This document shows positions 7,849-15,944 of a stretch of DNA of 27,839 nucleotides, piece after piece. The DNA lies in NCBI GenBank assembly GCA_902476765.1, contig CABSEJ010000024.1, forward strand, positions 1 through 27,839. Direction: 5' to 3'. Origin of the DNA: an uncultured Blautia sp. GTDB lineage: Bacteria > Bacillota > Clostridia > Lachnospirales > Lachnospiraceae. Each line of letters starts with the position of its first letter. Position 1 is the stretch's first letter. Under the pieces are notes generated by a model that was given only the letters and a program-made list of their open reading frames with translations, was not told the DNA's origin and did no database searches. The position numbers and the translations under genes are program-made.

Positions 7849-9705
7849 CTAACGTGCCTCCTTAATTTTATGATAAACAGACAATGCATCAATTCCTACC
7901 TGCTCCTTCAGCTTCTCCGGATTTCCATGACAGATGAATGCATCCGGCAGGGCAATAATCAGAACTTTTACATGGGGATGGTTTCTGTGCAGGTACTCTG
8001 CTGCCGCCATACCAAAGCCCCCTGTCTTCACATTTTCTTCCATAGCCACAATCAGTGAATGCTCCTTTGCCAGAGCATCCAGCATTTTTTCATCCAAAGG
8101 TTTTACAAAGCGGGCATTTACAAGAGTTGGGGCATTGCCCTCTTCTTCCATTTTCTCCCACACCTGACGGGCAGTCTTTACCATGCTTCCCACAGCCAGA
8201 AGAGCCGTCTCCTTTCCCTGGTAAATCATCTCGCTGCGTCCCAGAACAATAGGGTCCCTGTGTTCCTCCAGACCGTCATAAGCCTCCCCCCTGGGATAGC
8301 GCACGGCAATAGGGCCGTTGTATTTCACAGCAAACTTCATCATATCGGAAAGCTCCCATTTATTCTTCGGAGCCATTACCGTCATATTAGGAACCATAGA
8401 CAGATACGTCAAATCAAAGCATCCCTGATGAGTCTCTCCGTCGCTTCCTACCAAACCGGCTCTGTCCACGGCAAAAATCACATGGAGGTTTTGCAGGCAC
8501 ACATCCTCAATAATCTGGTCCACCGCTCTTTGCAGAAAGGAGGAGTAAACTGCCACCACAGGAATCATGCCTCCCAGAGCCAGACCTGCCGCAAAAGTCA
8601 CCGCATGTTCCTCCGCAATTCCTACATCAAAAAAACGCTCCGGGAACATATTGCGGAACCGCTTCAACCCCGTTCCGTCCGGCATAGCTGCAGTTACAGC
8701 CACTACCTTTTCCTCCCGGTCACCGAATTTCCGCATAACCGTGGAAAAAATATCCGTATAATTGGCTTTCCCCTGATTATTCACAGGAATTCCGTGTTCC
8801 AAATCAAAGGCAGAGGTGCCGTGAAATCTGGCGGGGTGACGCATAGCCGGCTCGTATCCCCGGCCTTTCTCTGTCTTCACATGAACCAGCACCGGCCCTG
8901 CAATTTTCCTGGCCTCTTTAAGAACCTGTATCATTTTACAACAGTCATGGCCATTTACAGGCCCCAGATAAGTAATTCCCATATCTTCAAAAAACATGCC
9001 CGGTATCAGAAGCCTTTTCATACTGTCTTTGGCTTTGTGGATTCTGTGTACCGTAGCAGGCCCGATTCCCGGTATTTTATTCAATCCTTTCTTTACGCCT
9101 ACCTTAAGCTCATGATAGCTTTCCGCTGTGCGCAGGTTGCTCAGATAGCTGGAAATACCTCCTACGTTTTCGGATATGGACATTTCATTGTCATTTAATA
9201 CAATAACAAAATTAGATTTAAGCCTGGAGGCATTGTTTAAAGCTTCATATGCCATGCCTCCCGTCAGAGCCCCGTCTCCAATTACGGAAACCACCTGGTA
9301 ATCCTCCCCTGACAGTTCCCTGGCGCACACAAAACCCACTCCCGCCGATATGGAGGTGGAACTGTGTCCTGTGTCATAGGCATCACAGGGACTTTCGCTG
9401 CGTTTCGGAAAACCGCTCATGCCTCCCAACATCCGCAGGTGTTCAAAGCCATCCTTTCTGCCGGTAAGAATCTTATGAGTATAGGATTGGTGTCCCACAT
9501 CCCATATAATCTTATCCTTGGGAAGCTGGAACACATAGTGCAGGGCCATGGTAAGCTCCACGGCTCCCAGATTGGAAGCCAGATGGCCTCCTGTCTTGCT
9601 TAAATGCTCCAGCAGGAAAGCCCGGATTTCCGCCGCAAGCTGTGGAAACTGGTCCTGGGTAAGCTTCTTTATATCATTTTCTTTCTTTATTTCATCTAAC
9701 AGCAT
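7849..9705 (-). CDS. dxs: 1-deoxy-D-xylulose-5-phosphate synthase
   Basis: First step of the MEP isoprenoid pathway: pyruvate and glyceraldehyde 3-phosphate give DXP, using thiamine diphosphate. With the ATG at 9705 it has 618 residues, the family norm. Visible motifs are DVGHQSYTHKILTGR, the ThDP/Mg motif GDGALTGGMAYEALNN (about 143-158), and the pyrimidine domain GIAEEHAVTFAAGLA followed by DRAGLVGSDGETHQG. I placed the start at 9705, 13 bases past the ispA stop, with AGAGG overlapping that stop. An upstream in-frame ATG at 9789 would add 28 unconserved residues and overlap ispA. It is adjacent to ispA, which uses the downstream C5 units. Confidence 0.96.
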   Translation of the reverse strand: MLLDEIKKENDIKKLTQDQFPQLAAEIRAFLLEHLSKTGGHLASNLGAVELTMALHYVFQLPKDKIIWDVGHQSYTHKILTGRKDGFEHLRMLGGMSGFPKRSESPCDAYDTGHSSTSISAGVGFVCARELSGEDYQVVSVIGDGALTGGMAYEALNNASRLKSNFVIVLNDNEMSISENVGGISSYLSNLRTAESYHELKVGVKKGLNKIPGIGPATVHRIHKAKDSMKRLLIPGMFFEDMGITYLGPVNGHDCCKMIQVLKEARKIAGPVLVHVKTEKGRGYEPAMRHPARFHGTSAFDLEHGIPVNNQGKANYTDIFSTVMRKFGDREEKVVAVTAAMPDGTGLKRFRNMFPERFFDVGIAEEHAVTFAAGLALGGMIPVVAVYSSFLQRAVDQIIEDVCLQNLHVIFAVDRAGLVGSDGETHQGCFDLTYLSMVPNMTVMAPKNKWELSDMMKFAVKYNGPIAVRYPRGEAYDGLEEHRDPIVLGRSEMIYQGKETALLAVGSMVKTARQVWEKMEEEGNAPTLVNARFVKPLDEKMLDALAKEHSLIVAMEENVKTGGFGMAAAEYLHRNHPHVKVLIIALPDAFICHGNPEKLKEQVGIDALSVYHKIKEAR

Positions 9706-9718
9706 AGGCCATGTACCT

Positions 9719-10609
9719 CTATTTTCTGCGGGTACAAAGGGAGACAAACAGTTCCTGTAAAAATTCTGTATCTCCCGGAAGCTGTACAAGAAGAGCCAGT
9801 GCTTTATCCGTCAGCCTTCTCACTTCTTCTCCCGCTTTTTCCAATCCTTCCAGGGTCACATAAGTAGTCTTGTGATTTTTCTCATCACTGCCCACAGGCT
9901 TTCCCAGCTCCTGCTGGCTTCCCTTGACATCCAGAATATCATCCTGAATCTGAAAGGCCAGACCCACATAGCCTCCCATCTCCTCTATCTCTTCCAGACT
10001 CTCCCAGCCTGCCAAAACAGCCCCTATAAGCAGAGAGGCCTGAATCAGGGCTGATGTCTTGTTCATATAAATATAATCCAGCATTTCTCTGGACAGAGGC
10101 CTGCCATCGTTTTCCACGTCTACGCCCTGGCCTCCCAGCATGCCTCGGATTCCTGTCTTATTTCCTAAGATCTGAAGAGCCTTTGCCACCCGGGCCGTCT
10201 CCTGGCTGTCCTTAGCCAAATCAAAGGCACTGAAGGCCGTTTCATAAGCATAGTTCAGCAAAGCGTCTCCTGCCAATATGGCAGCCGCCTCCCCATATAC
10301 TGCATGGGTGGTTTTTTTTCCTCTGCGATACTGGTCATTGTCAATGGCCGGCAAATCATCATGTATCAGAGAATGGGTGTGTATCATTTCCATAGCGGCC
10401 ATAAAGGGCTTTACCAACTCCCCTCTGCCTTGGCAGATTCCATACATCTCTCCCATAAATACCGGCCGCAGTCTCTTCCCCCCTGCCTCCATACTAAAGT
10501 TTATGGCTTCAGCAAGTCTGGCTGAAAATCCTTCTTCCTTTGGAAGAAAGGCCTTCACGGTTTCCCAGGCAAGCTCTGTTCTTTTCTTTAATTCTTCCTC
10601 AAAATTCAC
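9719..10609 (-). CDS. ispA: Polyprenyl (farnesyl/geranyl) diphosphate synthase
   Basis: Condenses DMAPP/GPP with IPP to give short-chain prenyl diphosphates for undecaprenyl and quinone precursors. The 296 residues have the first aspartate-rich motif DDLPAIDND (84-92, the DDxxxxD bacterial FPPS form) followed by RRGKKTTH, and the second motif QIQDDILD (about 220-227). KRLRP (45-49) is the IPP-binding segment. The GTG start at 10609 overlaps the 3' end of xseB by 11 bases. Product chain length is predicted only from the motif type. Confidence 0.93.
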   Translation of the reverse strand: MNFEEELKKRTELAWETVKAFLPKEEGFSARLAEAINFSMEAGGKRLRPVFMGEMYGICQGRGELVKPFMAAMEMIHTHSLIHDDLPAIDNDQYRRGKKTTHAVYGEAAAILAGDALLNYAYETAFSAFDLAKDSQETARVAKALQILGNKTGIRGMLGGQGVDVENDGRPLSREMLDYIYMNKTSALIQASLLIGAVLAGWESLEEIEEMGGYVGLAFQIQDDILDVKGSQQELGKPVGSDEKNHKTTYVTLEGLEKAGEEVRRLTDKALALLVQLPGDTEFLQELFVSLCTRRK

Positions 10610-10898
10610 TTATCTCACCATCTCCGCTGATTTTCAGCATTTTCTTTTCCACTGTATCAATCTTCCCGCTGCACTGGCGCAGCAGTTCCATTCCCTTCTG
10701 ATATATGGAAAAAGACTGCTCCAGGGAAATATCCCTGCTCTCCAGCTTCTCCACAATATCGTCCAGTTCCTGCAGAGCCTCTTCTATGGTCCATTCCTCC
10801 GAAGCCTCTGCTTTTAAGGAAGCTTTCATGCCTCCTTCTGTATTTTCATATTTTGTCTCTGTGTTTTCTCTTTCTGTATTGCTTTCTGCTCCTGCCAC
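10599..10898 (-). CDS. xseB: Exodeoxyribonuclease VII small subunit
   Basis: Small subunit that coats the XseA catalytic subunit of exonuclease VII. The family core WTIEEALQELDDIVEKLESRDISLEQSFSIYQKGMELLRQC is visible as a helical hairpin. I chose the GTG at 10898, one base past the xseA TAA, because AGAGGAG ends 8 bases before it. This gives 99 residues with a roughly 23-residue Glu/Thr/Asn-rich N-terminal extension. An internal ATG (residue 24 of this version) would give a standard 76-residue protein, but its AGGAGG is only one base away. The ispA start overlaps its end. Confidence 0.88.
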   Translation of the reverse strand: MAGAESNTERENTETKYENTEGGMKASLKAEASEEWTIEEALQELDDIVEKLESRDISLEQSFSIYQKGMELLRQCSGKIDTVEKKMLKISGDGEISEF

Positions 10899-10899
10899 T

Positions 10900-12111
10900 T
10901 TATATGCTCCTCTCTGCGGCTTCTGCACCTGTTATGCTGGCCACCAGGGTTCCGTCTGTAACCCGGATATTTACAGTATCTCCCTTCTTTACCTGGGAAA
11001 TACTCGTAACTCCCTTTCCCTCCTGGTTTTCCACATAGGAAAAGCCTTGTTTCAGCTTGTCCAAGGGAGACAGGCCCTTCATCCGCTCTATATAAATATC
11101 CAGGTTTTGTCTTGCCCGGTAAATCTGATTTTCCATAGCGCTTTGGATGCGTCCCTCGTCATCCAGCAGCCGGGTACGCATCTCCCTGATTCTTCCCTGG
11201 GGACTTAAAAGCTCCAGCTTTGTCCGGTAATATTTCAGATTCTGTTCCATAACCTGAAGCCTGTTGTCCATAGACCTTCTCAGCTTCTGTCGGAAACCAG
11301 TCAGATTATCCAGCAAAAGCCGGATGTCTGCCACAGCCAGCTCCGCTGCCGCCGAGGGTGTGGGGGCCCTTAAATCTGCGGCAAAATCTGCAATGGTAGT
11401 GTCTGTCTCATGGCCTACCGCCGAGATAATAGGTGTTTTGGCCTCAAAAATAGCCCTGGCTACTTTTTCTTCGTTAAATGCCCACAGGTCCTCAATAGAG
11501 CCTCCGCCTCTTCCCACTATCATCACATCCACACCGTAGGCGTCCAGGGTCTGGATTCCCTTTACAATACTGTCTGCTGCACCCTCTCCCTGAACCAAAG
11601 CCGGGTATAAAATCAGCTGTACATAAGGATTTCTTCTGCCGGCAATGTTGCGGATGTCCTGGACAGCAGCTCCTGTGGGAGCCGTCACAATCCCAAGGGT
11701 TTTTATATATCTGGGTATGGGCTGCTTATATTCTTTGGCAAACATACCCATTTCCTCCAGCTCCTTCTTCAAGGCCAGATACCGCTCATATAGAAGCCCT
11801 GCTCCTTCCAGAGTAATCTCCCTGGCATAAAGCTGGTATTTCCCGTCTCTCTCGTAGACGCTGACACTGCCTCCTACCACCACACGGTCCCCGTTTTTCA
11901 TGGAAAATGCCAGACCCTTTCTCTGTCCTGCAAACATAACACAGGCTATGGCTCCGGTTTCATCCTTCAAAGAAAAATAAATATGGCCGGAGGTGTGATA
12001 CTTACAGTTGGACACCTCTCCCCTGACATAAATACGGTTCAGCATAAAATCCTGCTGGAACATATTTTTAATGTAGGTGTTTACCTGTCCTACTGAATAA
12101 ATGCTGTTCAT
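10900..12111 (-). CDS. xseA: Exodeoxyribonuclease VII large subunit
   Basis: Catalytic subunit of the single-strand-specific exonuclease VII. The 403 residues begin with an OB-fold (IYVRGEVSNCKYHTSGHIYFSLKDE, 28-52). The catalytic domain follows, with GRGGGSIEDLWAFNEE (200-215) and SAVGHETDTTIADFAADLRAPTPSAAAEL (230-258), then a coiled-coil stretch and a C-terminal beta segment. Its ATG overlaps the nusB TGA as ATGA, so translation of the two is coupled. Confidence 0.96.
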   Translation of the reverse strand: MNSIYSVGQVNTYIKNMFQQDFMLNRIYVRGEVSNCKYHTSGHIYFSLKDETGAIACVMFAGQRKGLAFSMKNGDRVVVGGSVSVYERDGKYQLYAREITLEGAGLLYERYLALKKELEEMGMFAKEYKQPIPRYIKTLGIVTAPTGAAVQDIRNIAGRRNPYVQLILYPALVQGEGAADSIVKGIQTLDAYGVDVMIVGRGGGSIEDLWAFNEEKVARAIFEAKTPIISAVGHETDTTIADFAADLRAPTPSAAAELAVADIRLLLDNLTGFRQKLRRSMDNRLQVMEQNLKYYRTKLELLSPQGRIREMRTRLLDDEGRIQSAMENQIYRARQNLDIYIERMKGLSPLDKLKQGFSYVENQEGKGVTSISQVKKGDTVNIRVTDGTLVASITGAEAAERSI

Positions 12112-12515
12112 AAAGCTTCCCTTGCCACTTTTCCTAAGATTCCGTTGATAAAGGAAGCGGAATCCTCTCCCCCGAATAGTTTCCCGATTTCCACTGCCTC
12201 ATTGATGGCCACCTTCACCGGCACATCCTCGTCATACTTCATCTCATATAAAGCCAGGCGCAGAATGTTCAAATCCACCTTACTCATTCTCTTTGTTTTC
12301 CATCCTGTAGAATTTTCGTTTAAAATCTGGTCCAGCTCCTCTATATGCTCCTTGATTTTTCCGTACTTGTCTTCCATATAAGCCTGTTCCACCGGCTGCA
12401 AATCTCCCATATCCTGAAAATACAGCTGAATCTGCTCCGGCATCTCCTCGTTCTGATTAAACTCGCTTAAAAACAGAAGCTTAAAAATATGCTCCCTCAT
12501 CTCTCTTCTACCCAT
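12108..12515 (-). CDS. nusB: Transcription antitermination factor NusB
   Basis: Binds boxA RNA with NusE (S10) during rRNA transcription antitermination. The 135-residue helical protein contains the family features REHIFKLLFLSEFN and NSTGWKTKRMSKVDLNILRLALYEMKYDEDVPVKVAINEAVEIGKLFGGEDSASFINGIL. I chose the ATG at 12515 because GGAGG lies about 7 bases upstream and the protein then starts MGRREMREH, the family N-terminus; a TTG six codons earlier overlaps that ribosome site. A terminator-like hairpin sits just upstream, between it and the asp23-like gene. Confidence 0.95.
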   Translation of the reverse strand: MGRREMREHIFKLLFLSEFNQNEEMPEQIQLYFQDMGDLQPVEQAYMEDKYGKIKEHIEELDQILNENSTGWKTKRMSKVDLNILRLALYEMKYDEDVPVKVAINEAVEIGKLFGGEDSASFINGILGKVAREAL

Positions 12516-12533
12516 TTTTTTCCTCCGTAACAA

Positions 12534-12564
12534 AATAAGGTGCCTCTAAAAAAGACACCTTATT
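12534..12564 (-). terminator. Terminator-like hairpin between the asp23-like gene and nusB
   Basis: On the minus strand AATAAGGTG (12564-12556) and CACCTTATT (12542-12534) pair perfectly over 9 bp, followed by TTGTT. The T-tract is short, so partial readthrough into nusB is likely. It would set a higher level of the asp23-like mRNA than of the rest of the operon. Confidence 0.6.
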
Positions 12565-12598
12565 GTTCTGCTCTTTTAGATTTTTACTTGTCAATGAA

Positions 12599-12979
12599 CT
12601 ATTTGGTCTTTTCAATCTCCACGCTGGCAATACGCACGTTTACGTCAGAGACCGTAAGGCCGGTCATGTTCTCGATTGCAGCCTTGACACGCTCCTGAAC
12701 TTTTTTGCTGGTATCCAGAATATTGTATCCGTATTTCAGATTCAGAGCCAAATCCACACAGACCACATCCTCCAGAACATCTACTTTCACGCCCTTGGAA
12801 AGATTCTTCATTCCCAGCTTTCCCACTAATTCGTTTGTAATATTTCCAGCCATGGAATCCACGCCGTCCACTTCCGTGGCAGCCAGACCTGCAATAATGG
12901 CTACAACCTCGTCTGCAATCTGTACTTCCCCAAGAGAACCATTGTCATGTATCTTATACACGTTTCTGTCTTCCGCCAT
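12599..12979 (-). CDS. Asp23/Gls24 family envelope stress protein
   Basis: DUF322 (Asp23/Gls24) family; members are membrane-associated, abundant, and linked to envelope or alkaline stress, with no known enzymatic activity. The 126 residues carry the typical VQIADEVVAIIAGLAATEVDGVDSMAG near the N-terminus and ERVKAAIENMTGLTVSDVNVRI near the end. The ATG at 12979 has a perfect AGGAGG. Position before nusB matches the B. subtilis yqhY-nusB pair, where yqhY is a member of this family associated with fatty-acid (acc) genes. It has a strong extended -10 promoter of its own and a partial terminator after it. Confidence 0.93.
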   Translation of the reverse strand: MAEDRNVYKIHDNGSLGEVQIADEVVAIIAGLAATEVDGVDSMAGNITNELVGKLGMKNLSKGVKVDVLEDVVCVDLALNLKYGYNILDTSKKVQERVKAAIENMTGLTVSDVNVRIASVEIEKTK

Positions 12980-13015
12980 AATTTTCTACCTCCTATAGGA
13001 AATATCCTGTGTTTT

Positions 13016-13044
13016 ATTATACCAAAACACCGTAAAAAATAAAA
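13016..13044 (-). promoter_or_regulatory. Extended -10 promoter of the asp23-nusB-recN operon
   Basis: The minus strand reads TGGTATAAT (13024-13016), a consensus extended -10, with a weak -35 (TTTTAT, 13044-13039) at 17-bp spacing. The -10 is the loop of a perfect 7-bp inverted repeat (13009-13015 with 13024-13030), which could serve as an operator. Confidence 0.7.
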
Positions 13045-13055
13045 GCGGTTTTTTA
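13024..13055 (-). terminator. Possible weak terminator of prfC
   Basis: Starting at the prfC TAA, the minus strand has AAAACCG, an AT-rich loop, and CGGTGTTTT, making an imperfect short stem ending in T residues. It overlaps the asp23 promoter, so the two functions would share DNA. Weak evidence. Confidence 0.35.
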
Positions 13056-14645
13056 ATTTCGGGAAAATTCTGCAAGGCGCAGGCCTTCATTTCTGTCCAG
13101 AGTCATGCCGATACTCCAGCTGTTAATAAACAGCAGCAGTGGATTTCCCTTTAAATCCATAACTTTTTTCATATCTGAGGTTCCCGTAAGATTCTTTACA
13201 TCCACCTCTTCTTTATTCTCAATCCAGCGGATATGCTCATAAGGCAGGTTTTCCAGACGAATATCCACATTATATTCGTTTTCCAGTCTGTATTTCAAAA
13301 CATCAAACTGCAGAACACCTACTACACCTACAATGATTTCTTCCATACCTCCCATGATTTCCTGGAAAATCTGGATAGCTCCCTCCTGGGCAATCTGGTT
13401 GATGCCTTTCACAAACTGCTTTCTTTTCATGCTGTCCAGAAGCCTTACCCTGGCAAAATGCTCCGGGGCAAAGGTAGGGATTCCCTCATACTGGAATTTT
13501 TTCCCGGGAGCGCAGACTGTATCTCCGATGGAAAAAATACCCGGGTCAAAGACGCCGATAATATCTCCTGCATAGGCTTCTTCTACTACATGGCGGTCCT
13601 GGGCCATCATCTGCTGTGGCTGGGACAGGCGCATTTTTTTGTTTCCCTGTACATGGTACACTTCTTTCTGAGCCTCAAATTTGCCGGAACAGATTCTCAT
13701 AAAGGCGATTCTGTCTCTATGATTTTTATTCATATTTGCCTGGATTTTAAATACAAAAGCGGAAAAATCCGGCTCCATGGGGTCAATCTCTCCCTGGTCT
13801 GAAACTCTTGGCAAAGGAGAGGAAGTCATTTTCAGGAAGTGCTTCAAAAAAGTCTCCACGCCGAAGTTGGTAAGGGCGGAGCCGAAAAATACAGGAGATA
13901 AGGCTCCTTTATCGACCAGCTCCTGGTCAAACTCTGCGCTGGCTCCGTCTAAAAGCTCAATTTCTTCTAAAAGCTGCTCTTTTTGTTCCTCATCTAACAC
14001 ATCCAGCAGATGCCCGTCTTCCAGCTCTATCTCTTCCTCCAGCCCTTCTCTGGTCCCCTTCATGGTATCAGAAAAGGTCAGGACCTTCCTGGTTTCTCTG
14101 TCATAAACACCTCTAAATTTCTTTCCTGAGCCAATAGGCCAGTTAATAGGGCAGGTGGGAATTCCCAGCTCTTTCTCAATGTCGTCCAGAAGCTCAAAAG
14201 TATCGTTAGCATCCCTATCCAGTTTGTTGATAAAGGTAAAAATAGGAATATGCCGCATAGCACACACCTTAAACAGCTTTCTGGTCTGGGCCTCCACACC
14301 CTTGGAGGCGTCAATGACCATTACCGCAGAATCCGCAGCCATCAGGGTACGGTAAGTATCCTCGGAGAAATCCTGATGTCCGGGAGTGTCCAATATGTTA
14401 ATGCAGTAACCTTCATAATTAAACTGCAGCACAGAGGAGGTAACGGAAATACCTCTCTCTTTCTCAATTTCCATCCAGTCGGACACCGCATGGCGGGCCG
14501 TTGCCTTACCCTTTACGCTTCCGGCCAGGGTTATGGCGCCTCCATAGAGCAAAAATTTCTCTGTCAGGGTAGTCTTTCCGGCATCGGGATGGGAAATGAT
14601 TGCAAATGTACGTCTTTTTCTGATTTCTTTGGTATAGTCAGCCAC
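13053..14645 (-). CDS. prfC: Peptide chain release factor 3
   Basis: GTPase that releases RF1/RF2 from the ribosome after termination. The 530 residues have G1 SHPDAGKTTL (18-27), G3 DTPGHQDF, G4 NKLDRD, and the RF3-specific C-terminal region; the length is as expected. GTG start at 14645 with AAGGAGGG upstream. It is a stand-alone gene between the spoIIIA operon and the asp23 operon with its own promoter (14712-14741). In B. subtilis this interval holds accB-accC, and RF3 is absent from many Bacilli, so its placement here is a lineage difference. EF-G paralogues are the alternative, but the length and HPDAGKTT form favour RF3. Confidence 0.95.
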   Translation of the reverse strand: MADYTKEIRKRRTFAIISHPDAGKTTLTEKFLLYGGAITLAGSVKGKATARHAVSDWMEIEKERGISVTSSVLQFNYEGYCINILDTPGHQDFSEDTYRTLMAADSAVMVIDASKGVEAQTRKLFKVCAMRHIPIFTFINKLDRDANDTFELLDDIEKELGIPTCPINWPIGSGKKFRGVYDRETRKVLTFSDTMKGTREGLEEEIELEDGHLLDVLDEEQKEQLLEEIELLDGASAEFDQELVDKGALSPVFFGSALTNFGVETFLKHFLKMTSSPLPRVSDQGEIDPMEPDFSAFVFKIQANMNKNHRDRIAFMRICSGKFEAQKEVYHVQGNKKMRLSQPQQMMAQDRHVVEEAYAGDIIGVFDPGIFSIGDTVCAPGKKFQYEGIPTFAPEHFARVRLLDSMKRKQFVKGINQIAQEGAIQIFQEIMGGMEEIIVGVVGVLQFDVLKYRLENEYNVDIRLENLPYEHIRWIENKEEVDVKNLTGTSDMKKVMDLKGNPLLLFINSWSIGMTLDRNEGLRLAEFSRN

Positions 14646-14711
14646 GAATAGGCCCTCCTTCTATTTCAACATATTATCCACTGTTTTCTTGCTTTTTTGC
14701 ACACTGACGCT

Positions 14712-14741
14712 ATTTTAGTATACCCCTTACCGGCGTGTCAA
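14712..14741 (-). promoter_or_regulatory. Probable sigma-A promoter of prfC
   Basis: Minus strand TTGACA (14741-14736), an 18-base spacer, then TAAAAT (14717-14712). It lies just after the spoIIIAH stop codon. No terminator is visible between spoIIIAH and this promoter. Confidence 0.6.
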
Positions 14742-14747
14742 GGTCTT

Positions 14748-15458
14748 TTACTGATTTTCCCCGGTTCCGTCTTCCAGGGGCGTAATGACGATATTCTCCA
14801 CAGAAACATTGGTCTTTCTTTTTACAATATCCTCAATCTGAGCCCGGCTGGCGTCCTCCATATATTCCTGGGGCACAATCACATCTGCACTGTCTCCCGT
14901 AAGATTTACCACTACGTCTGCAAAGCCCTGGGCATCCAAAAGAAGCTCTGCCGCTTCCTCCTGCTCTGCCAGGTCAGTCATGTTTACCATGGAATTCACA
15001 GCTTCCTGTTTCTGTTCATCTCCCAGGTTTTCATTATTGATGATTTCCAGAAGGGTTTCCTTGTTGGCAGAACGTACCTGCTCCCGGCTGACCTTGGCCT
15101 GGGCTGCAAAGTTGGAAGCTCCTGTCAGCACTGCTTCTCCCGGAGTTTCTGTCTCTGCTGCCTCCCCCTCAGCCTGGGCTGTATTCTGGCCCTCTTCTTC
15201 CTGGGCTTCTCCGGTTTCTGCTGCCTTGTTGTTTTCCTCCAAAAGGGCTGTCTCATCGGTTAAATCATAGTCCAGGCTTTCAATTTCCTCCACAATGCCG
15301 GTATCCGAAGCTGTCTGGGCTGCATCCTCTGTGTCACCCTTATTCCATGCGCTGTCAATTCCCAGATTGTTATCTGAATAATTGATGTCCCCTGCCACTG
15401 CAATCATGATTGCCAATGCCGTAATGATAACCTGATTTTTCTTGAAGATTTTTTTCAT
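14748..15458 (-). CDS. spoIIIAH: Stage III sporulation protein SpoIIIAH
   Basis: Mother-cell membrane protein whose extracellular YscJ/FliF-like ring-building domain meets forespore SpoIIQ to form the A-Q feeding channel. The 236 residues show one N-terminal transmembrane helix (about 8-24), a long acidic Glu/Ala/Thr-rich linker (about 30-105), and a folded C-terminal domain (QVRSANKETLLEIINNE to NVSVENIVITPL). I prefer the ATG at 15458 over the one at 15464, because GAGGAG is 7 bases from the former and abuts the latter. Last gene of the spoIIIA operon. Confidence 0.92.
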   Translation of the reverse strand: MKKIFKKNQVIITALAIMIAVAGDINYSDNNLGIDSAWNKGDTEDAAQTASDTGIVEEIESLDYDLTDETALLEENNKAAETGEAQEEEGQNTAQAEGEAAETETPGEAVLTGASNFAAQAKVSREQVRSANKETLLEIINNENLGDEQKQEAVNSMVNMTDLAEQEEAAELLLDAQGFADVVVNLTGDSADVIVPQEYMEDASRAQIEDIVKRKTNVSVENIVITPLEDGTGENQ

Positions 15459-15470
15459 GCACATTCTCCT

Positions 15471-15944
15471 CTAATTCATTTTCATTACTTTAATTTTATG
15501 GGCTTCCACCTGAAATAATACCTGGCAGGCCTCCTGAATATTCTGGATAACCACCGGATTGTCCCCTCCCTGGGCTACCACCACCACCCCTATAACCTTT
15601 GGGTACACCTCAGAAGCTACATAGGGTGACTGATTTCCCTTTGCGTCCTTTTCATACACGGTCTGGCTTTCGTCCTTTTCCACTACCTTTGTTTCTGTTC
15701 CCTCACAGGTAAGAAAGACCTGGGTTTTCCCGATACCTTCCACCTGTTCCAAGGCAAGCTTCAGCTTCTCCTCCATAATACTCTGCCAGTCCCGAAAGGA
15801 AGTCTCCTCTGAAACTGCTGTCGTTTTTTCCTCTTCCTCCTGACCGCTGTTTTTCACCGGAAGAGCAATAATTAAAAGCAGCAGCCCTGCCAGCAGCAGA
15901 ACAGCCAGATTTTCTTTTTTTAAAACTTTTTCCAGAGGCTTCAA
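15471..15944 (-). CDS. spoIIIAG: Stage III sporulation protein SpoIIIAG
   Basis: Component of the SpoIIIA-SpoIIQ channel that forms a large ring in the intermembrane space. The 157 residues have one N-terminal transmembrane segment (about 13-30) and a ring-building motif domain (WQSIMEEKLKLALEQVEGIGKTQVFLTCEGTE, then VYPKVIGVVVVAQGGDNPVV). It is clearly shorter than the roughly 229-residue Bacillus protein. The TTG start at 15944 overlaps the spoIIIAF TGA by 4 bases and has AGGAGG 7 bases upstream. Confidence 0.93.
   Translation of the reverse strand: MKPLEKVLKKENLAVLLLAGLLLLIIALPVKNSGQEEEEKTTAVSEETSFRDWQSIMEEKLKLALEQVEGIGKTQVFLTCEGTETKVVEKDESQTVYEKDAKGNQSPYVASEVYPKVIGVVVVAQGGDNPVVIQNIQEACQVLFQVEAHKIKVMKMN

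Noticed and set aside
8059..9198. A 379-codon plus-strand open frame opposite dxs
   Set aside because: It lies entirely antisense to a gene with clear thiamine-dependent enzyme motifs. The translation is low in recognisable features and rich in His/Ser/Arg, as expected from the reverse complement of a coding frame.
14646..14747. A terminator for the spoIIIA operon after spoIIIAH
   Set aside because: Only a 4-bp CCTT/AAGG match was seen. The region is better explained by the prfC promoter.
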